Shown: positions 1-9,279 of the stretch, piece after piece
Layout: every line of letters begins with the position of its first letter
Numbering within the stretch: position 1 is the first letter of the stretch
Assembly (NCBI GenBank): GCA_946186125.1
Contig: CAMHLZ010000029.1
Coordinates: 1-42,532, forward strand
Direction: 5' to 3'
Origin: an uncultured Lachnospira sp.
GTDB lineage: Bacteria > Bacillota > Clostridia > Lachnospirales > Lachnospiraceae
Length of the DNA stretch: 42,532 nucleotides
Position numbers and translations under genes: made by a program
Notes under the pieces: model-generated
Database searches by the model: none
The model's input: the letters and a program-made list of their open reading frames with translations, nothing else
Told to the model about the DNA's origin: nothing

Positions 1-57
1 TCGCAATATTTAATCAGTTAGTTTTCGGACAGTCTGCCTCCCTTATAACCTCAAAAT

Positions 58-94
58 AAAACCCCTCACAAAATTTTCATTCGTGAGGGGTTTT
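58..94 (-). terminator. Intrinsic terminator of ppdK
   Basis: A perfect 12-base inverted repeat (AAAACCCCTCAC at 58-69, GTGAGGGGTTTT at 83-94) encloses a 13-base loop. On the minus strand the GC-rich part of the stem is followed by a T run, 38 bases past the ppdK stop. Because A and T runs flank both sides it may also stop rightward transcription. Bases 1-57 hold nothing I can identify. Confidence 0.9.
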
Positions 95-131
95 ACATAT
101 CATCTATTCAACTCTGCAATCTTCAAACAAA

Positions 132-2768
132 TTATTTGTTGGCGATAGCTGCCTGAGCTGCTGCAAGTCTTGCGATTGGAACTCTGAATGGTGAGCATGA
201 TACATAGTCAAGACCAATCTTATGGCAGAACTCTACTGAAGATGGATCTCCACCGTGCTCTCCACAGATACCAACGTGAAGCTTGTTGTTAACAGGCTTA
301 CCAAGTTTGATAGCTGTCTCCATTAACTTACCAACACCTGTCTGGTCAAGTTTTGCAAATGGATCGTTCTCAAAGATCTTTGTATCATAGTAAGCATTTA
401 AGAACTTACCAGCATCATCTCTTGAGAATCCGAATGTCATCTGTGTTAAATCGTTTGTACCGAAGCAGAAGAAGTCTGCATCCTTAGCGATTTCATCAGC
501 TGTAAGAGCTGCTCTAGGAATCTCGATCATTGTACCAACTTCATACTCAAGATTTGCACCTGCTGCTGCGATCTCAGCATCAGCTGTTTCTACTACTACA
601 CTCTTAACATACTTTAATTCCTTAACTTCACAAACAAGCGGAATCATGATCTCAGGCTTAACTGTCCAGTCTGGATGAGCCTTCTGAACTTCAAGAGCTG
701 CACGGATAACAGCCTTAGTCTGCATCTTAGCGATTTCAGGATAAGTAACAGCAAGACGGCATCCTCTGTGTCCCATCATAGGATTGAATTCATGTAATGA
801 ATCAATAATAGCCTTGATATCATCTACTGATTTGCCCTGAGCGTCAGCAAGTTTCTTAATATCTTCTTCCTCTGTAGGAACGAATTCATGAAGAGGTGGA
901 TCAAGGAATCTGATTGTAACCGGATTTCCCTCAAGAGCCTCATAAAGAGCCTTGAAATCTCCCTGCTGATATGGAAGAATCTTATCAAGAGCTGCTTCTC
1001 TCTCTTCTACTGTATCTGCACAGATCATCTCTCTGAATGCTGCAATTCTGTCTTCTTCGAAGAACATATGCTCTGTACGGCAAAGACCGATACCTTCTGC
1101 ACCAAGCTCACGTGCTTTCTTAGCATCAGCTGGAGTATCTGCGTTTGTTCTAACCTTCAATGTTCTGAACTTATCTGCCCAAGCCATAACTCTACCGAAT
1201 GTACCTGCGATAGAAGCGTCAACTGTTGGGATAAGACCTTCATAGATGTTACCTGTTGTACCATCGATAGAAATCTCTGATCCTTCTGTAAATGTCTTAC
1301 CTGCTAAAGTAAACTTCTTGTTCTCTTCGTCCATGTTGATATCGCCACAACCAGATACACAACATGTACCCATACCACGAGCAACAACGGCAGCGTGTGA
1401 TGTCATACCACCACGAACTGTAAGGATACCCTGTGCAGCCTTCATACCTGTAATATCTTCAGGTGATGTCTCAAGACGTACAAGAACAACCTTCTCACCT
1501 CTTGCAGCCCACTCTGTAGCATCGTCAGCTGTGAATACAACCTTACCACAAGCAGCTCCAGGAGAAGCTCCAAGACCTTTTCCGATTGGTGTAGCTGCCT
1601 TTAATGCTGCTGCATCAAACTGTGGGTGAAGAAGTGTATCAAGATTACGAGGATCGATCATAGCTACAGCCTCTTCTTCTGTCTTATGTCCTTCATCAAC
1701 AAGGTCACAAGCAATCTGAAGAGCAGCCTGAGCTGTTCTCTTACCATTACGGCACTGTAACATGTAAAGCTTCTTGTTCTCTACTGTAAATTCCATATCC
1801 TGCATATCATGGTAGTGGTTCTCTAAGAGCTCACAAACCTTGATAAATTCAGCATATGCTTCTGGGAATTCCTGTTCCATCTGAGCGATTGGCATTGGAG
1901 TACGAACACCGGCAACAACGTCCTCACCCTGTGCATTCTTAAGGAACTCACCCATAAGCTTCTTCTCACCTGTAGCAGGGTCACGAGTAAATGCAACACC
2001 TGTACCAGATTCATCATTTAAGTTACCGAATACCATAGGCATTACGTTAACAGCTGTTCCCCATGAATAAGGGATATCGTTATCACGACGATATACGTTA
2101 GCACGTGGGTTATCCCATGAACGGAATACAGCCTCGATAGCTAACTTTAACTGCTGAACAGGATCTGAAGGGAAGTCTTCACCTAACTGGTTCTTGTACT
2201 CAGCCTTGAACTGCTCTGCTAATGTCTTTAAGTCAGCTGCAGTAAGTTCAACGTCGTACTGAACTCCCTTCTCCTCTTTCATTTTATCAATTAACTGCTC
2301 AAAATACTTCTTACCAACTTCCATAACGACGTCTGAGAACATCTGGATGAAACGTCTGTAAGAATCATATACGAAACGTTCAAACTTTGGATCTGGGTTA
2401 CCAGCTATCATAGCTGCAACTACCTCATCATTCAAACCAAGGTTAAGGATTGTATCCATCATACCCGGCATAGATGCTCTAGCACCTGAACGAACTGAAA
2501 CTAAAAGCGGATTCTTGAGATCTCCGAATTTCTTTCCGTTAATCTCTTCCATCTTCTTAACGCCTTCCATAGCCTGAGCCATGATCTCATCGTTAATCTT
2601 ACGGCCATCCTCATAATACTGTGTACAAGCCTCAGTTGTGATAGTAAATCCCTGTGGTACAGGAAGACCGATATCTGTCATCTCTGCAAGGTTGGCACCT
2701 TTTCCACCAAGAAGATTACGCATGCTCATGTTACCTTCACTGAACATGTATACCCATTTGTTTGCCAT
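132..2768 (-). CDS. ppdK: Pyruvate, phosphate dikinase (PPDK)
   Basis: The enzyme interconverts pyruvate, ATP and phosphate with phosphoenolpyruvate, AMP and pyrophosphate in the cytoplasm. In anaerobic Clostridia it can act in PPi-linked glycolysis or in PEP synthesis. The 878-residue length is typical. The N-terminal ATP-grasp domain has the glycine-rich GGKGANLAEM segment (21-30). The central phosphohistidine domain has GGMTSHAAVVARGMG (453-467), with His458 as the swivelling phosphocarrier. The C-terminal PEP/pyruvate TIM barrel ends with the catalytic Cys835 in ICGEHGGDPSS. The ATG is preceded by GGAGG at ideal spacing. The gene is monocistronic: two good promoters lie just upstream and a strong terminator follows. 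Identity is certain from the motifs. The in vivo direction of the reaction is not shown by the sequence. Confidence 0.98.
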   Translation of the reverse strand: MANKWVYMFSEGNMSMRNLLGGKGANLAEMTDIGLPVPQGFTITTEACTQYYEDGRKINDEIMAQAMEGVKKMEEINGKKFGDLKNPLLVSVRSGARASMPGMMDTILNLGLNDEVVAAMIAGNPDPKFERFVYDSYRRFIQMFSDVVMEVGKKYFEQLIDKMKEEKGVQYDVELTAADLKTLAEQFKAEYKNQLGEDFPSDPVQQLKLAIEAVFRSWDNPRANVYRRDNDIPYSWGTAVNVMPMVFGNLNDESGTGVAFTRDPATGEKKLMGEFLKNAQGEDVVAGVRTPMPIAQMEQEFPEAYAEFIKVCELLENHYHDMQDMEFTVENKKLYMLQCRNGKRTAQAALQIACDLVDEGHKTEEEAVAMIDPRNLDTLLHPQFDAAALKAATPIGKGLGASPGAACGKVVFTADDATEWAARGEKVVLVRLETSPEDITGMKAAQGILTVRGGMTSHAAVVARGMGTCCVSGCGDINMDEENKKFTLAGKTFTEGSEISIDGTTGNIYEGLIPTVDASIAGTFGRVMAWADKFRTLKVRTNADTPADAKKARELGAEGIGLCRTEHMFFEEDRIAAFREMICADTVEEREAALDKILPYQQGDFKALYEALEGNPVTIRFLDPPLHEFVPTEEEDIKKLADAQGKSVDDIKAIIDSLHEFNPMMGHRGCRLAVTYPEIAKMQTKAVIRAALEVQKAHPDWTVKPEIMIPLVCEVKELKYVKSVVVETADAEIAAAGANLEYEVGTMIEIPRAALTADEIAKDADFFCFGTNDLTQMTFGFSRDDAGKFLNAYYDTKIFENDPFAKLDQTGVGKLMETAIKLGKPVNNKLHVGICGEHGGDPSSVEFCHKIGLDYVSCSPFRVPIARLAAAQAAIANK

Positions 2769-2794
2769 TTTAAATTCCTCCTAAATAGTTGTTT

Positions 2795-2822
2795 ATTGTA
2801 TAAGGTCACCCTTATATGTCAA
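2795..2822 (-). promoter_or_regulatory. ppdK proximal promoter (P2)
   Basis: Read on the minus strand: TTGACA (2817-2822), a 16-base spacer, then TACAAT (2795-2800), about 25 bases from the ppdK start codon. The spacer contains a perfect 7-base inverted repeat, described as a separate feature. Confidence 0.7.
2799..2816. promoter_or_regulatory. Inverted repeat inside the ppdK P2 spacer, operator candidate
   Basis: TATAAGG and CCTTATA are perfect inverted arms separated by four bases, lying between the -35 and -10 boxes of P2. A bound protein here would block or reshape the promoter. No regulator can be assigned, and I did not recognise the motif as a known consensus. Confidence 0.45.
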
Positions 2823-2873
2823 TAATATGTCACAAAATTGCCTAAAAAAAGCCGCAATTATGACTACTTCCTA

Positions 2874-2902
2874 ATTATAACAATTGATTCTTGATTAGTC
2901 AA
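2874..2902 (-). promoter_or_regulatory. ppdK distal promoter (P1)
   Basis: Minus strand: TTGACT (2897-2902), a 17-base spacer and TATAAT (2874-2879), a near-consensus sigma-A promoter about 105 bases upstream of ppdK. A 6-base inverted repeat (AATTGA 2882-2887, TCAATT 2899-2904) overlaps the -35 box and spacer. Confidence 0.8.
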
Positions 2903-2932
2903 TTCAAAATTCTTTTCTTTTATCTAAGATTT

Positions 2933-4420
2933 TTAATTCATATGATATTTACGATTCATATCTTTTGATGGTTTTATATAAATTTTAATCCAGTCCTTTG
3001 TAATTCCATGCCTGTATAAAGTATTTGACATGAAGTCGCTGACATAATTTGCAACAGGCCAGTTATCTTCCGTATCATATACCGGTACATAAACATCCAC
3101 TTCAGACTTACCTTCATCTTCCGCATTTAAAACCTGATTAATGATATCATTATCAATTTCCACGCATAGTCTTTCCGGATGACTTGCGGAATTTACGAAT
3201 TTATACATTCTCTCATCATTAACCGTCTCATTAAATATTATATAGAAGAATAACGGAACTATCAAAAACGCCGGTTCAACCTCAGATACCGCATATGCAA
3301 ATGACGTCATAACTGATAAAAGAAGGTAAAACATAATGCCAAACAATACTCCGCTTCTCTTCAGATAATCAGGGCTTGTCTTTGCACAAAGTAAAATCAG
3401 ATATACAATCGTTATCACACAACATATGCTACAGCGTATCATCACTTTTAAATAATCTCTGTCTTTTGTTTCCTTGACTCTTTTTATCAGATAGACTGCT
3501 ACTCCAAAAATAATTAATACAAATGAAGTCAGTAAAAACGTACGGTTAATTCTTTCAAACACCAATGATTTTAATGCGCCTAAGCATGCTAAAATATTTT
3601 TACCAAAATCTTTATTGGATAAATCATCTGCCCTTCCACCGTTTACTTCATAATAAAGTGATATCATCCAGCACAAAATCATACCAATCCAGATGATGTT
3701 TTTCTTTATAAAAGCTTTAATACTCTTTTCTCCCGCGAATAAAATATTTTCAAGTAATGTCCATCCCGCAAATGAAATAAGAATAATACTTTGAAACATA
3801 TTAGAATTTATCGCAAGATAAATTCCAAGAATAAGCAGTGAATTTACCGGCAGTTTTTCTTTTGAAAAAAGATTGATTTCATTATTCAATAAATACAAAA
3901 CCAGAATACTGTTTAGTATAGCCGGAACTATATAAAAAAACATGCATGTTACATTTGCCTCTGCAAACATATGAAGATTATCCCTGGCTTTTACATTATA
4001 TATTAAAAAATGATAAAGAACTGAGATTCCAAGAACCCCTGCTTCTTCATATGTCTTAAGTCCGACTGTTTTTGAAATACGTCTTATAAAGAATACAAAA
4101 TACAGTAAAATAAAAACTGAAACAGCCAAAGCATAAGCTATCGCAAGCGAGCCTATATAATCATTTGTAAAAGGCTTAAACAATATAATTCCAGTCATCG
4201 AACAAAAAGACATGAATGTTTCAGGAAGAATCCTGGTAGGATTCCAGTCACCCCAGATTGGCGTGGCTCTTCTTGTATATGAAGCAAACAGCCAGTCGTC
4301 AGCATCAAATATTATAAGTGGGTGTACTTCTGCAAAAAATATAAATATTCCGGTAAACAAAATTGAAAATGCTACAATGTAAGTTATACATTTACTCATA
4401 TCATTTCTTGATTCATTCAT
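2933..4420 (-). CDS. Polytopic membrane protein, GtrII/GT-C-like glucosyltransferase candidate
   Basis: About 495 residues with roughly 11-12 predicted membrane segments and a soluble tail of about 100 residues. The first extracytoplasmic loop carries DADDWLFASY. An acidic pair at this position is typical of GT-C glycosyltransferases, which use polyprenyl-phosphate-linked sugars outside the membrane. I chose the ATG at 4420 because GAGG sits 9 bases before it; a start 11 codons earlier has no comparable site. It overlaps the stop of the preceding glycosyltransferase by 8 bases, so translation is probably coupled. That gene would make the lipid-linked sugar and this protein would transfer it to a surface polymer. 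I do not recognise the exact family, and the acceptor is unknown. GT-C assignment is inference from topology, the acidic loop and the partner. Confidence 0.6.
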   Translation of the reverse strand: MNESRNDMSKCITYIVAFSILFTGIFIFFAEVHPLIIFDADDWLFASYTRRATPIWGDWNPTRILPETFMSFCSMTGIILFKPFTNDYIGSLAIAYALAVSVFILLYFVFFIRRISKTVGLKTYEEAGVLGISVLYHFLIYNVKARDNLHMFAEANVTCMFFYIVPAILNSILVLYLLNNEINLFSKEKLPVNSLLILGIYLAINSNMFQSIILISFAGWTLLENILFAGEKSIKAFIKKNIIWIGMILCWMISLYYEVNGGRADDLSNKDFGKNILACLGALKSLVFERINRTFLLTSFVLIIFGVAVYLIKRVKETKDRDYLKVMIRCSICCVITIVYLILLCAKTSPDYLKRSGVLFGIMFYLLLSVMTSFAYAVSEVEPAFLIVPLFFYIIFNETVNDERMYKFVNSASHPERLCVEIDNDIINQVLNAEDEGKSEVDVYVPVYDTEDNWPVANYVSDFMSNTLYRHGITKDWIKIYIKPSKDMNRKYHMN

Positions 4421-5408
4421 CTTTTTCATCCTCTTCAATGTAATGTCTTTCAACTTTTTCCCACGTTCTGTGACTGATTATATATCTTGGTCTCTGTTTG
4501 GTTTCCATATAAGTCTTTCCAACATATCCGCCTATTATACCAAGACTTAAGAGCTGTATTCCTCCAAGGAAGCATACTATACAGACTATAGATGCCCATC
4601 CGGCGACGGTATTACCTGTCAGAGAAGTTATTACAGCCCACAAAACACCTATAAATCCCACAAATCCCACTACAGCTCCAAAACCTGTTATGAAATTAAT
4701 AGGCTTTACTGACATGCTCGTTATTCCATCGTATGCAAGAGATATCATTTTTCTTAACGGATAATGGCTTTCTCCCGCAATTCTTTCGTGACGCTCATAG
4801 TAAACGGACGTACTCTTAAATCCTACAAGTGGGAACATACCACGCAGGAAAATATTTACCTCATGATAGTCGGCAAAATGATTTAACACCATTGAACTTA
4901 CCAATCTGTAATCTGCATGGTTAAATACAACTTCTGCACCCATAATGTTCATTACTTTATAAAATCCCTCTGCCGTCATTCTTTTAAATACTGTATCTGT
5001 CGCCCGCTTTGAGCGCACACCATACACAATTTCACAACCGTTTAAATACTCATCAACCATTTCATCCATGGCATTAATGTCATCCTGACCGTCACAATCT
5101 ATTGAAATGGTTACATCACATTTATCCTTAGCTTCCATAAGTCCGGCAAGTACGGCATTCTGATGTCCCCTGTTCCTGCTCTGGCTTATACCGATATAGT
5201 GCTCATCTTTATCTGAAAGCTCTGTTATAATATCCCACGTCTTATCTTTCGAACCGTCGTTGACAAATAGTATTCTGCTATTGCCACTAATCTTCCCCGC
5301 TTTTGCAAGATTATTTATTTTTTTTAAAAAGAGGGGTGCTGTCGTATATAACACTTCCTCTTCATTGTAACATGGAATAACTATCCACAATATTGGTTTA
5401 GCGCCCAT
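4413..5408 (-). CDS. GtrB-like polyprenyl-phosphate glycosyltransferase (GT2 family)
   Basis: 331 residues in the DPM1/GtrB layout. The N-terminal GT-A fold starts with IVIPCYNEEE (9-18), contains VNDGSKD and has the metal-binding IDCDGQDD (about 102-109). Two C-terminal transmembrane helices follow (about 232-255 and 263-288). The tail ETKQRPRYI resembles bactoprenol glucosyltransferases. The family transfers a hexose from a nucleotide sugar to undecaprenyl phosphate on the cytoplasmic face. GAGG lies 9 bases before the ATG. The 3' end overlaps the downstream membrane gene. No GtrA-type flippase is adjacent. A terminator lies between glyS and this gene with only about 32 bases left after it, and I see no convincing promoter, so expression may depend on read-through. 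Confidence 0.85.
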   Translation of the reverse strand: MGAKPILWIVIPCYNEEEVLYTTAPLFLKKINNLAKAGKISGNSRILFVNDGSKDKTWDIITELSDKDEHYIGISQSRNRGHQNAVLAGLMEAKDKCDVTISIDCDGQDDINAMDEMVDEYLNGCEIVYGVRSKRATDTVFKRMTAEGFYKVMNIMGAEVVFNHADYRLVSSMVLNHFADYHEVNIFLRGMFPLVGFKSTSVYYERHERIAGESHYPLRKMISLAYDGITSMSVKPINFITGFGAVVGFVGFIGVLWAVITSLTGNTVAGWASIVCIVCFLGGIQLLSLGIIGGYVGKTYMETKQRPRYIISHRTWEKVERHYIEEDEKDE

Positions 5409-5440
5409 GCGTACACACCTCGATTTCCTTTATTTATATG

Positions 5441-5481
5441 AAAAAAGTGTCAAATGGTCATTACAACCAAATGACACCCTT
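5441..5481 (-). terminator. Terminator after glyS
   Basis: On the minus strand GTGTCA pairs with TGACAC, with a second block TGGT/ACCA after a two-base internal mismatch, followed by TTTTTT. It sits directly after the glyS stop and before the glycosyltransferase start. It should end the M16-era-recO-glyS transcript at least in part. Confidence 0.75.
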
Positions 5482-5486
5482 TATAA

Positions 5487-6875
5487 TTAAAATTCAAATT
5501 TCTTCTCAAAATAAGACTTCAAATCTTCTATCTTAATTCTTTCCTGTTCCATTGTATCTCTGTCTCTTACAGTTACACAACCGTCAGTCTCTGATTCAAA
5601 ATCGTATGTTACGCAGAATGGTGTCCCAATCTCATCCTGTCTTCTGTATCTCTTTCCTATATTTCCTCTGTCATCAAATTCGCAGTTATATACTTTGCTA
5701 AGCTCAGCATATATCTTTTCTGCACCTTCATTTAACTTCTTAGACAATGGAAGAACTCCTATCTTAACAGGAGCAATCTGTGGATGGAAATGAAGTACTG
5801 TTCTTACATCTCCTCCTTCAAGCTCTTCTTCATCATATGCTGAACAAAGGAACGCAAGTGTAACTCTGTCTGCACCAAGCGACGGCTCGATAACATATGG
5901 TATATATTTTTCCTTAGCTTCGTCATCAAAATATGACATATCTTCGCCTGACACTTCCTGATGCTGTGTAAGGTCATAATCTGTTCTGTCAGCAATTCCC
6001 CACAGCTCACCCCATCCAAATGGGAATAAAAATTCTATATCTGTAGTTCCTTTACTGTAGAAGCAAAGTTCCTCAGGTGAATGGTCTCTGGCTCTCATCT
6101 CATCATCTTTCATACCAAGGCTCTTAAGCCAGTTAATACAAAACTCTCTCCAATATTTGAACCAGTCAAGATCCGTTCCAGGTTTACAGAAGAACTCTAA
6201 TTCCATCTGTTCGAATTCTCTTGTTCTAAATGTAAAGTTACCCGGTGTAATCTCATTTCTGAATGATTTACCAATCTGACCTATTCCAAATGGTACTTTC
6301 TTTCTTGATGTTCTCTGCACATTTTTAAAGTTAACGAATATTCCCTGCGCAGTCTCAGGTCTTAAGTATACAGTATTCTTGGCATCTTCCGTAACACCCT
6401 GGAAAGTCTTGAACATAAGATTAAACTGTCTGATATCAGTGAAATTATGCTTTCCACATGTAGGACATGCAATATTCTTTTCCTCGATGAAATTCTTCAT
6501 CTGTTCCTGTGTCCAGCCGTCTACTGAACCTTCAAGTTCAAAATTATTCTCTTCTGCCCAGTCTTCAATGAGTTTGTCTGCTCTGAATCTCTCATGACAT
6601 TCTTTACAATCCATAAGTGGATCGGCAAATCCGCCTAAATGTCCTGAAGCTACCCATGTCTGTGGATTCATCAAAATGGCACAGTCCACTCCGACATTAT
6701 ATGGGTTTTCCTGTATGAACTTCTTCCACCATGCTTTTTTTACGTTATTCTTTAATTCAACTCCAAGATTACCATAATCCCATGTATTCGCAAGTCCTCC
6801 ATATATCTCAGAACCCGGATACACAAAACCTCTTGCTTTTGCAAGTGCTACTATTTTATCCATTGTTTTTTCCAT
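5487..6875 (-). CDS. glyS: Glycyl-tRNA synthetase, single-chain alpha2 type
   Basis: Charges tRNA-Gly with glycine in the cytoplasm. The 462-residue length and sequence fit the eukaryote-like homodimeric class II enzyme rather than the bacterial GlyQ/GlyS tetramer. Visible elements are [12 protein letters not shown] (16-27), [10 protein letters not shown] (171-180), class II motif 2 (204-224, with SFRNEI and [10 protein letters not shown]) and motif 3 [11 protein letters not shown]. CxxC pairs at C90/C93 and C137/C140 suggest a zinc ribbon insertion. The stop of the upstream lipoprotein gene is one base before this ATG, and GGAGG lies 12 bases upstream inside that gene. A second in-frame ATG at 6863 is possible. 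No T-box leader exists here, since there is no room upstream. Confidence 0.97.
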   Translation of the reverse strand: MEKTMDKIVALAKARGFVYPGSEIYGGLANTWDYGNLGVELKNNVKKAWWKKFIQENPYNVGVDCAILMNPQTWVASGHLGGFADPLMDCKECHERFRADKLIEDWAEENNFELEGSVDGWTQEQMKNFIEEKNIACPTCGKHNFTDIRQFNLMFKTFQGVTEDAKNTVYLRPETAQGIFVNFKNVQRTSRKKVPFGIGQIGKSFRNEITPGNFTFRTREFEQMELEFFCKPGTDLDWFKYWREFCINWLKSLGMKDDEMRARDHSPEELCFYSKGTTDIEFLFPFGWGELWGIADRTDYDLTQHQEVSGEDMSYFDDEAKEKYIPYVIEPSLGADRVTLAFLCSAYDEEELEGGDVRTVLHFHPQIAPVKIGVLPLSKKLNEGAEKIYAELSKVYNCEFDDRGNIGKRYRRQDEIGTPFCVTYDFESETDGCVTVRDRDTMEQERIKIEDLKSYFEKKFEF

Positions 6876-6876
6876 C

Positions 6877-7560
6877 TTACTCTTTGTCCTCCATTAAATA
6901 TATGATATAATTATCATCTCCATTTGACGTAAATGCTGAATCATTCTTCATCTTCACATCACCGGTGACGTATTTAATCGTGCCTTCAACACGCATGGTA
7001 ACACCATGCGTTGTATTTATAACCATAATCCTGTCACTATCTTCATTTTCTAAAATGTAATCAATATCAAGTTTCTTTTTACCGATTTTATTTGATTCTG
7101 CCTCGTAAAAATCACAATCAAACTTATATTTCTTTTCTAAAGCTTCTTTGTATGTGCCGACAAAAAATTCCATCTTTTTTTCAGAATTCACATACACATT
7201 ATTGTATACGACATAATCTTTTATCGTCGCAAATTTGAGTCTGACTTTCGCAACTCCTTTTTCTTCCTTCACACTGTCAAGACTCATTCCATTATCCTTA
7301 GAATACTCAGAGTTAAATTCATTTATCTCATTATTAACCATATTCTCAAGTTCGGTAATGCTGTATTTACTATCATCAAACTTTTCTGCATATTCCACCA
7401 AGAGACTTTCGTCGTTATACACTCTCATATACTCACCTTGATATGTAGCCGTATAACCTTTATCTTTTGAAGCCTTAGAACAGCCGGCAACTAAAGTGAA
7501 CGTCAAAATCAACGCTATTGCCAATGCTATACGTTTTTTACCTAACATAAATTTTTTCAT
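6877..7560 (-). CDS. Unknown lipoprotein
   Basis: 227 residues. A positively charged N-terminus, a hydrophobic stretch and the lipobox LVAGC (Cys27) mark a lipoprotein processed by signal peptidase II. The mature part is acidic and lysine-rich, with alternating beta-strand and helix segments. I recognise no domain. It sits between recO and glyS, 23 bases after recO and one base before glyS, so it is cotranscribed with housekeeping genes. The first ATG is almost directly next to AAAGGGA, which is tight; the ATG at 7548 (four residues in) gives a looser spacing of about 13 bases. Either keeps the signal peptide intact. Function unknown. Confidence 0.75.
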   Translation of the reverse strand: MKKFMLGKKRIALAIALILTFTLVAGCSKASKDKGYTATYQGEYMRVYNDESLLVEYAEKFDDSKYSITELENMVNNEINEFNSEYSKDNGMSLDSVKEEKGVAKVRLKFATIKDYVVYNNVYVNSEKKMEFFVGTYKEALEKKYKFDCDFYEAESNKIGKKKLDIDYILENEDSDRIMVINTTHGVTMRVEGTIKYVTGDVKMKNDSAFTSNGDDNYIIYLMEDKE

Positions 7561-7583
7561 TCCCTTTCTATATACTACTTCAT

Positions 7584-8348
7584 TTAATCTTTAGTATTAT
7601 ACTCTAACGTAGTTATAATTTCAAGAGATTTAAAACTTTTATCAATATACATAGAATAATACTGCCTTAAAATCTTTTCAAATTCACACAGAACATTTTC
7701 ACTTACAAGAAATGTGTATAACTTTTTTATATCTGATGAAATAACGTATTGCATCGTATATACTGTAGAAACATCAATCTTTATAGTGTCGTGAAACTTA
7801 CCCTCACATTCCGGACATAGTGTTCCTCCCTTAGTTATACTGATTGAACTAAGTTCTTTCTCTTTGCCACAATTTATGCATGAAAAAACTTCAGGATATT
7901 CTCCGTTGGACACCAGTATTTTTAATTCATATATGCACCTTACCAGTCTGTTTGGAATCTTTTGATTCATCAATGCTCTCAATGACTGGTATAGTAACTG
8001 CAGCATTTCCTTCGCTTCTATGTTTTCTTTTGAATAATAATCAGCAAGTTCTAAAAAATAGAAGCCATAGTATGTTGCGCTTATATCCTTTGAAATATTT
8101 TCAAAATAGTTTTCTATTTCAATTGCTGAAATAACATTTGAATTTTTCCCCATGAATATAGTGTATTTCCCGTAGGAAAATGGTCTGCTTCCTGCCATCA
8201 TTGAACTTTTTGGTCTTCTCGCTCCTCTGGCAAATGCAGATATCTTTCCCTTTTCCTTTGTCAGCAGTGTAACCCTTAAGTCAAATTCGCCAACCGGTTT
8301 TGACGATAACACCATTCCGTATAACTCGATATTATTATCAAATGCCAT
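7584..8348 (-). CDS. recO: DNA repair protein RecO
   Basis: Recombination mediator that, with RecR, loads RecA on SSB-coated single strands. 254 residues, usual length. The N-terminal OB fold starts with LYGMVLSSKPVGEFD and contains ISAFARGARRPKS (37-49), both typical of RecO. The C-terminal part has a zinc finger with C157, C160, C178 and C181. The start ATG overlaps the era stop codon (TAATG), giving translational coupling. The era-recO-glycyl-tRNA synthetase order is a familiar arrangement in Firmicutes and supports the call. Confidence 0.95.
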   Translation of the reverse strand: MAFDNNIELYGMVLSSKPVGEFDLRVTLLTKEKGKISAFARGARRPKSSMMAGSRPFSYGKYTIFMGKNSNVISAIEIENYFENISKDISATYYGFYFLELADYYSKENIEAKEMLQLLYQSLRALMNQKIPNRLVRCIYELKILVSNGEYPEVFSCINCGKEKELSSISITKGGTLCPECEGKFHDTIKIDVSTVYTMQYVISSDIKKLYTFLVSENVLCEFEKILRQYYSMYIDKSFKSLEIITTLEYNTKD

Positions 8349-9259
8349 TATAATTCATTCCTTTGATCGAATCCAAAATTCTTAAGATAGAAATCGCTGT
8401 CTCTCCATTCTTTTTTTACCTTTACCCATAGTTTTAGGTTTACTTTACACTCTAACTGCTGCTCAATCTCGTATCTTGCCGCACTTCCGATTTTTTTAAG
8501 CATCGCACCCTGCTTACCGATTATGATTCCTTTGTGCGAATCACGCTCACAGACAATCGTTGCATCAATATCTACTAAAGTATTGCCTTTTCTGTAATTC
8601 ATTCTGTCTATTGCAACCGCTATACCGTGAGGAATCTCATCATTAAGGCATTTTAAAGCTTTTTCTCTGATAAGTTCTGCAACTATCTGTCTCATAGGCT
8701 GGTCGGTAACAGTGTCTTCGTCAAAATATTGTGGTCCGTAAGGGAGATATTTCATTATCATATCTATTATGGTATCGCAATTATCTCCGGACACGGCAGA
8801 AGCCGGTATTATTTCCGCAAAATCGCAGATTTGTCTATAATTATCAATATACTTTAAAATCTCACCCTTATCTTTTACCGTATCAGTTTTATTTATGACC
8901 AGAATAACAGGTGTTTTAGTTTTTCTAAGCTGACTCGCTATATGTTGCTCTCCTGCACCAATGTAATCAGTCGGTTCCACAAGCCATACTATAACATCGG
9001 CTTCCTTTAGTGTGTTTTCAGCCACACCCACCATGTATTCACCAAGCTTATTCTTTGCTTTATGAATACCGGGCGTATCTAAAAACACAATCTGTCCTTT
9101 GTCGCAGGTGTACACTGTCTTGATTTTGTATCTGGTTGTCTGCGGTTTATGCGAAGTAATCGCTATCTTCTGACCTATCAGCTGATTCATCAAAGTGGAT
9201 TTTCCTACGTTTGGTCTCCCAATCAATGACACAAATCCTGATTTATAGTCTTTCTGCAT
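8348..9259 (-). CDS. era: GTPase Era, ribosome assembly factor
   Basis: Era binds the 3' end of 16S rRNA and helps 30S subunit maturation. 303 residues, normal length. G1 is GRPNVGKST (14-22), G3 is DTPG (61-64), G4 is NKTD (123-126) and the switch region has KPQTTRYKI. The C-terminal KH domain has IIIGKQGAMLKKIG (about 245-258), the RNA-binding loop. The site AAGGATGG precedes the ATG. The upstream M16 peptidase gene ends 20 bases away and the downstream recO overlaps by one base, so all are in one operon. Confidence 0.98.
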   Translation of the reverse strand: MQKDYKSGFVSLIGRPNVGKSTLMNQLIGQKIAITSHKPQTTRYKIKTVYTCDKGQIVFLDTPGIHKAKNKLGEYMVGVAENTLKEADVIVWLVEPTDYIGAGEQHIASQLRKTKTPVILVINKTDTVKDKGEILKYIDNYRQICDFAEIIPASAVSGDNCDTIIDMIMKYLPYGPQYFDEDTVTDQPMRQIVAELIREKALKCLNDEIPHGIAVAIDRMNYRKGNTLVDIDATIVCERDSHKGIIIGKQGAMLKKIGSAARYEIEQQLECKVNLKLWVKVKKEWRDSDFYLKNFGFDQRNEL

Positions 9260-9279
9260 AATGCACCATCCTTTTTTCG

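Noticed and set aside
888-1629. Rightward open frames antisense to ppdK
   Set aside because: They lack ribosome binding sites and promoters, and their translations have no recognisable domains. They are a by-product of the strong codon bias of ppdK.
2836-2859. Inverted repeat AATTGC/GCAATT between the two ppdK promoters
   Set aside because: Only 6 base pairs with a 12-base loop and no T run after it on the minus strand, so it is a poor terminator. It was not strong enough to list.
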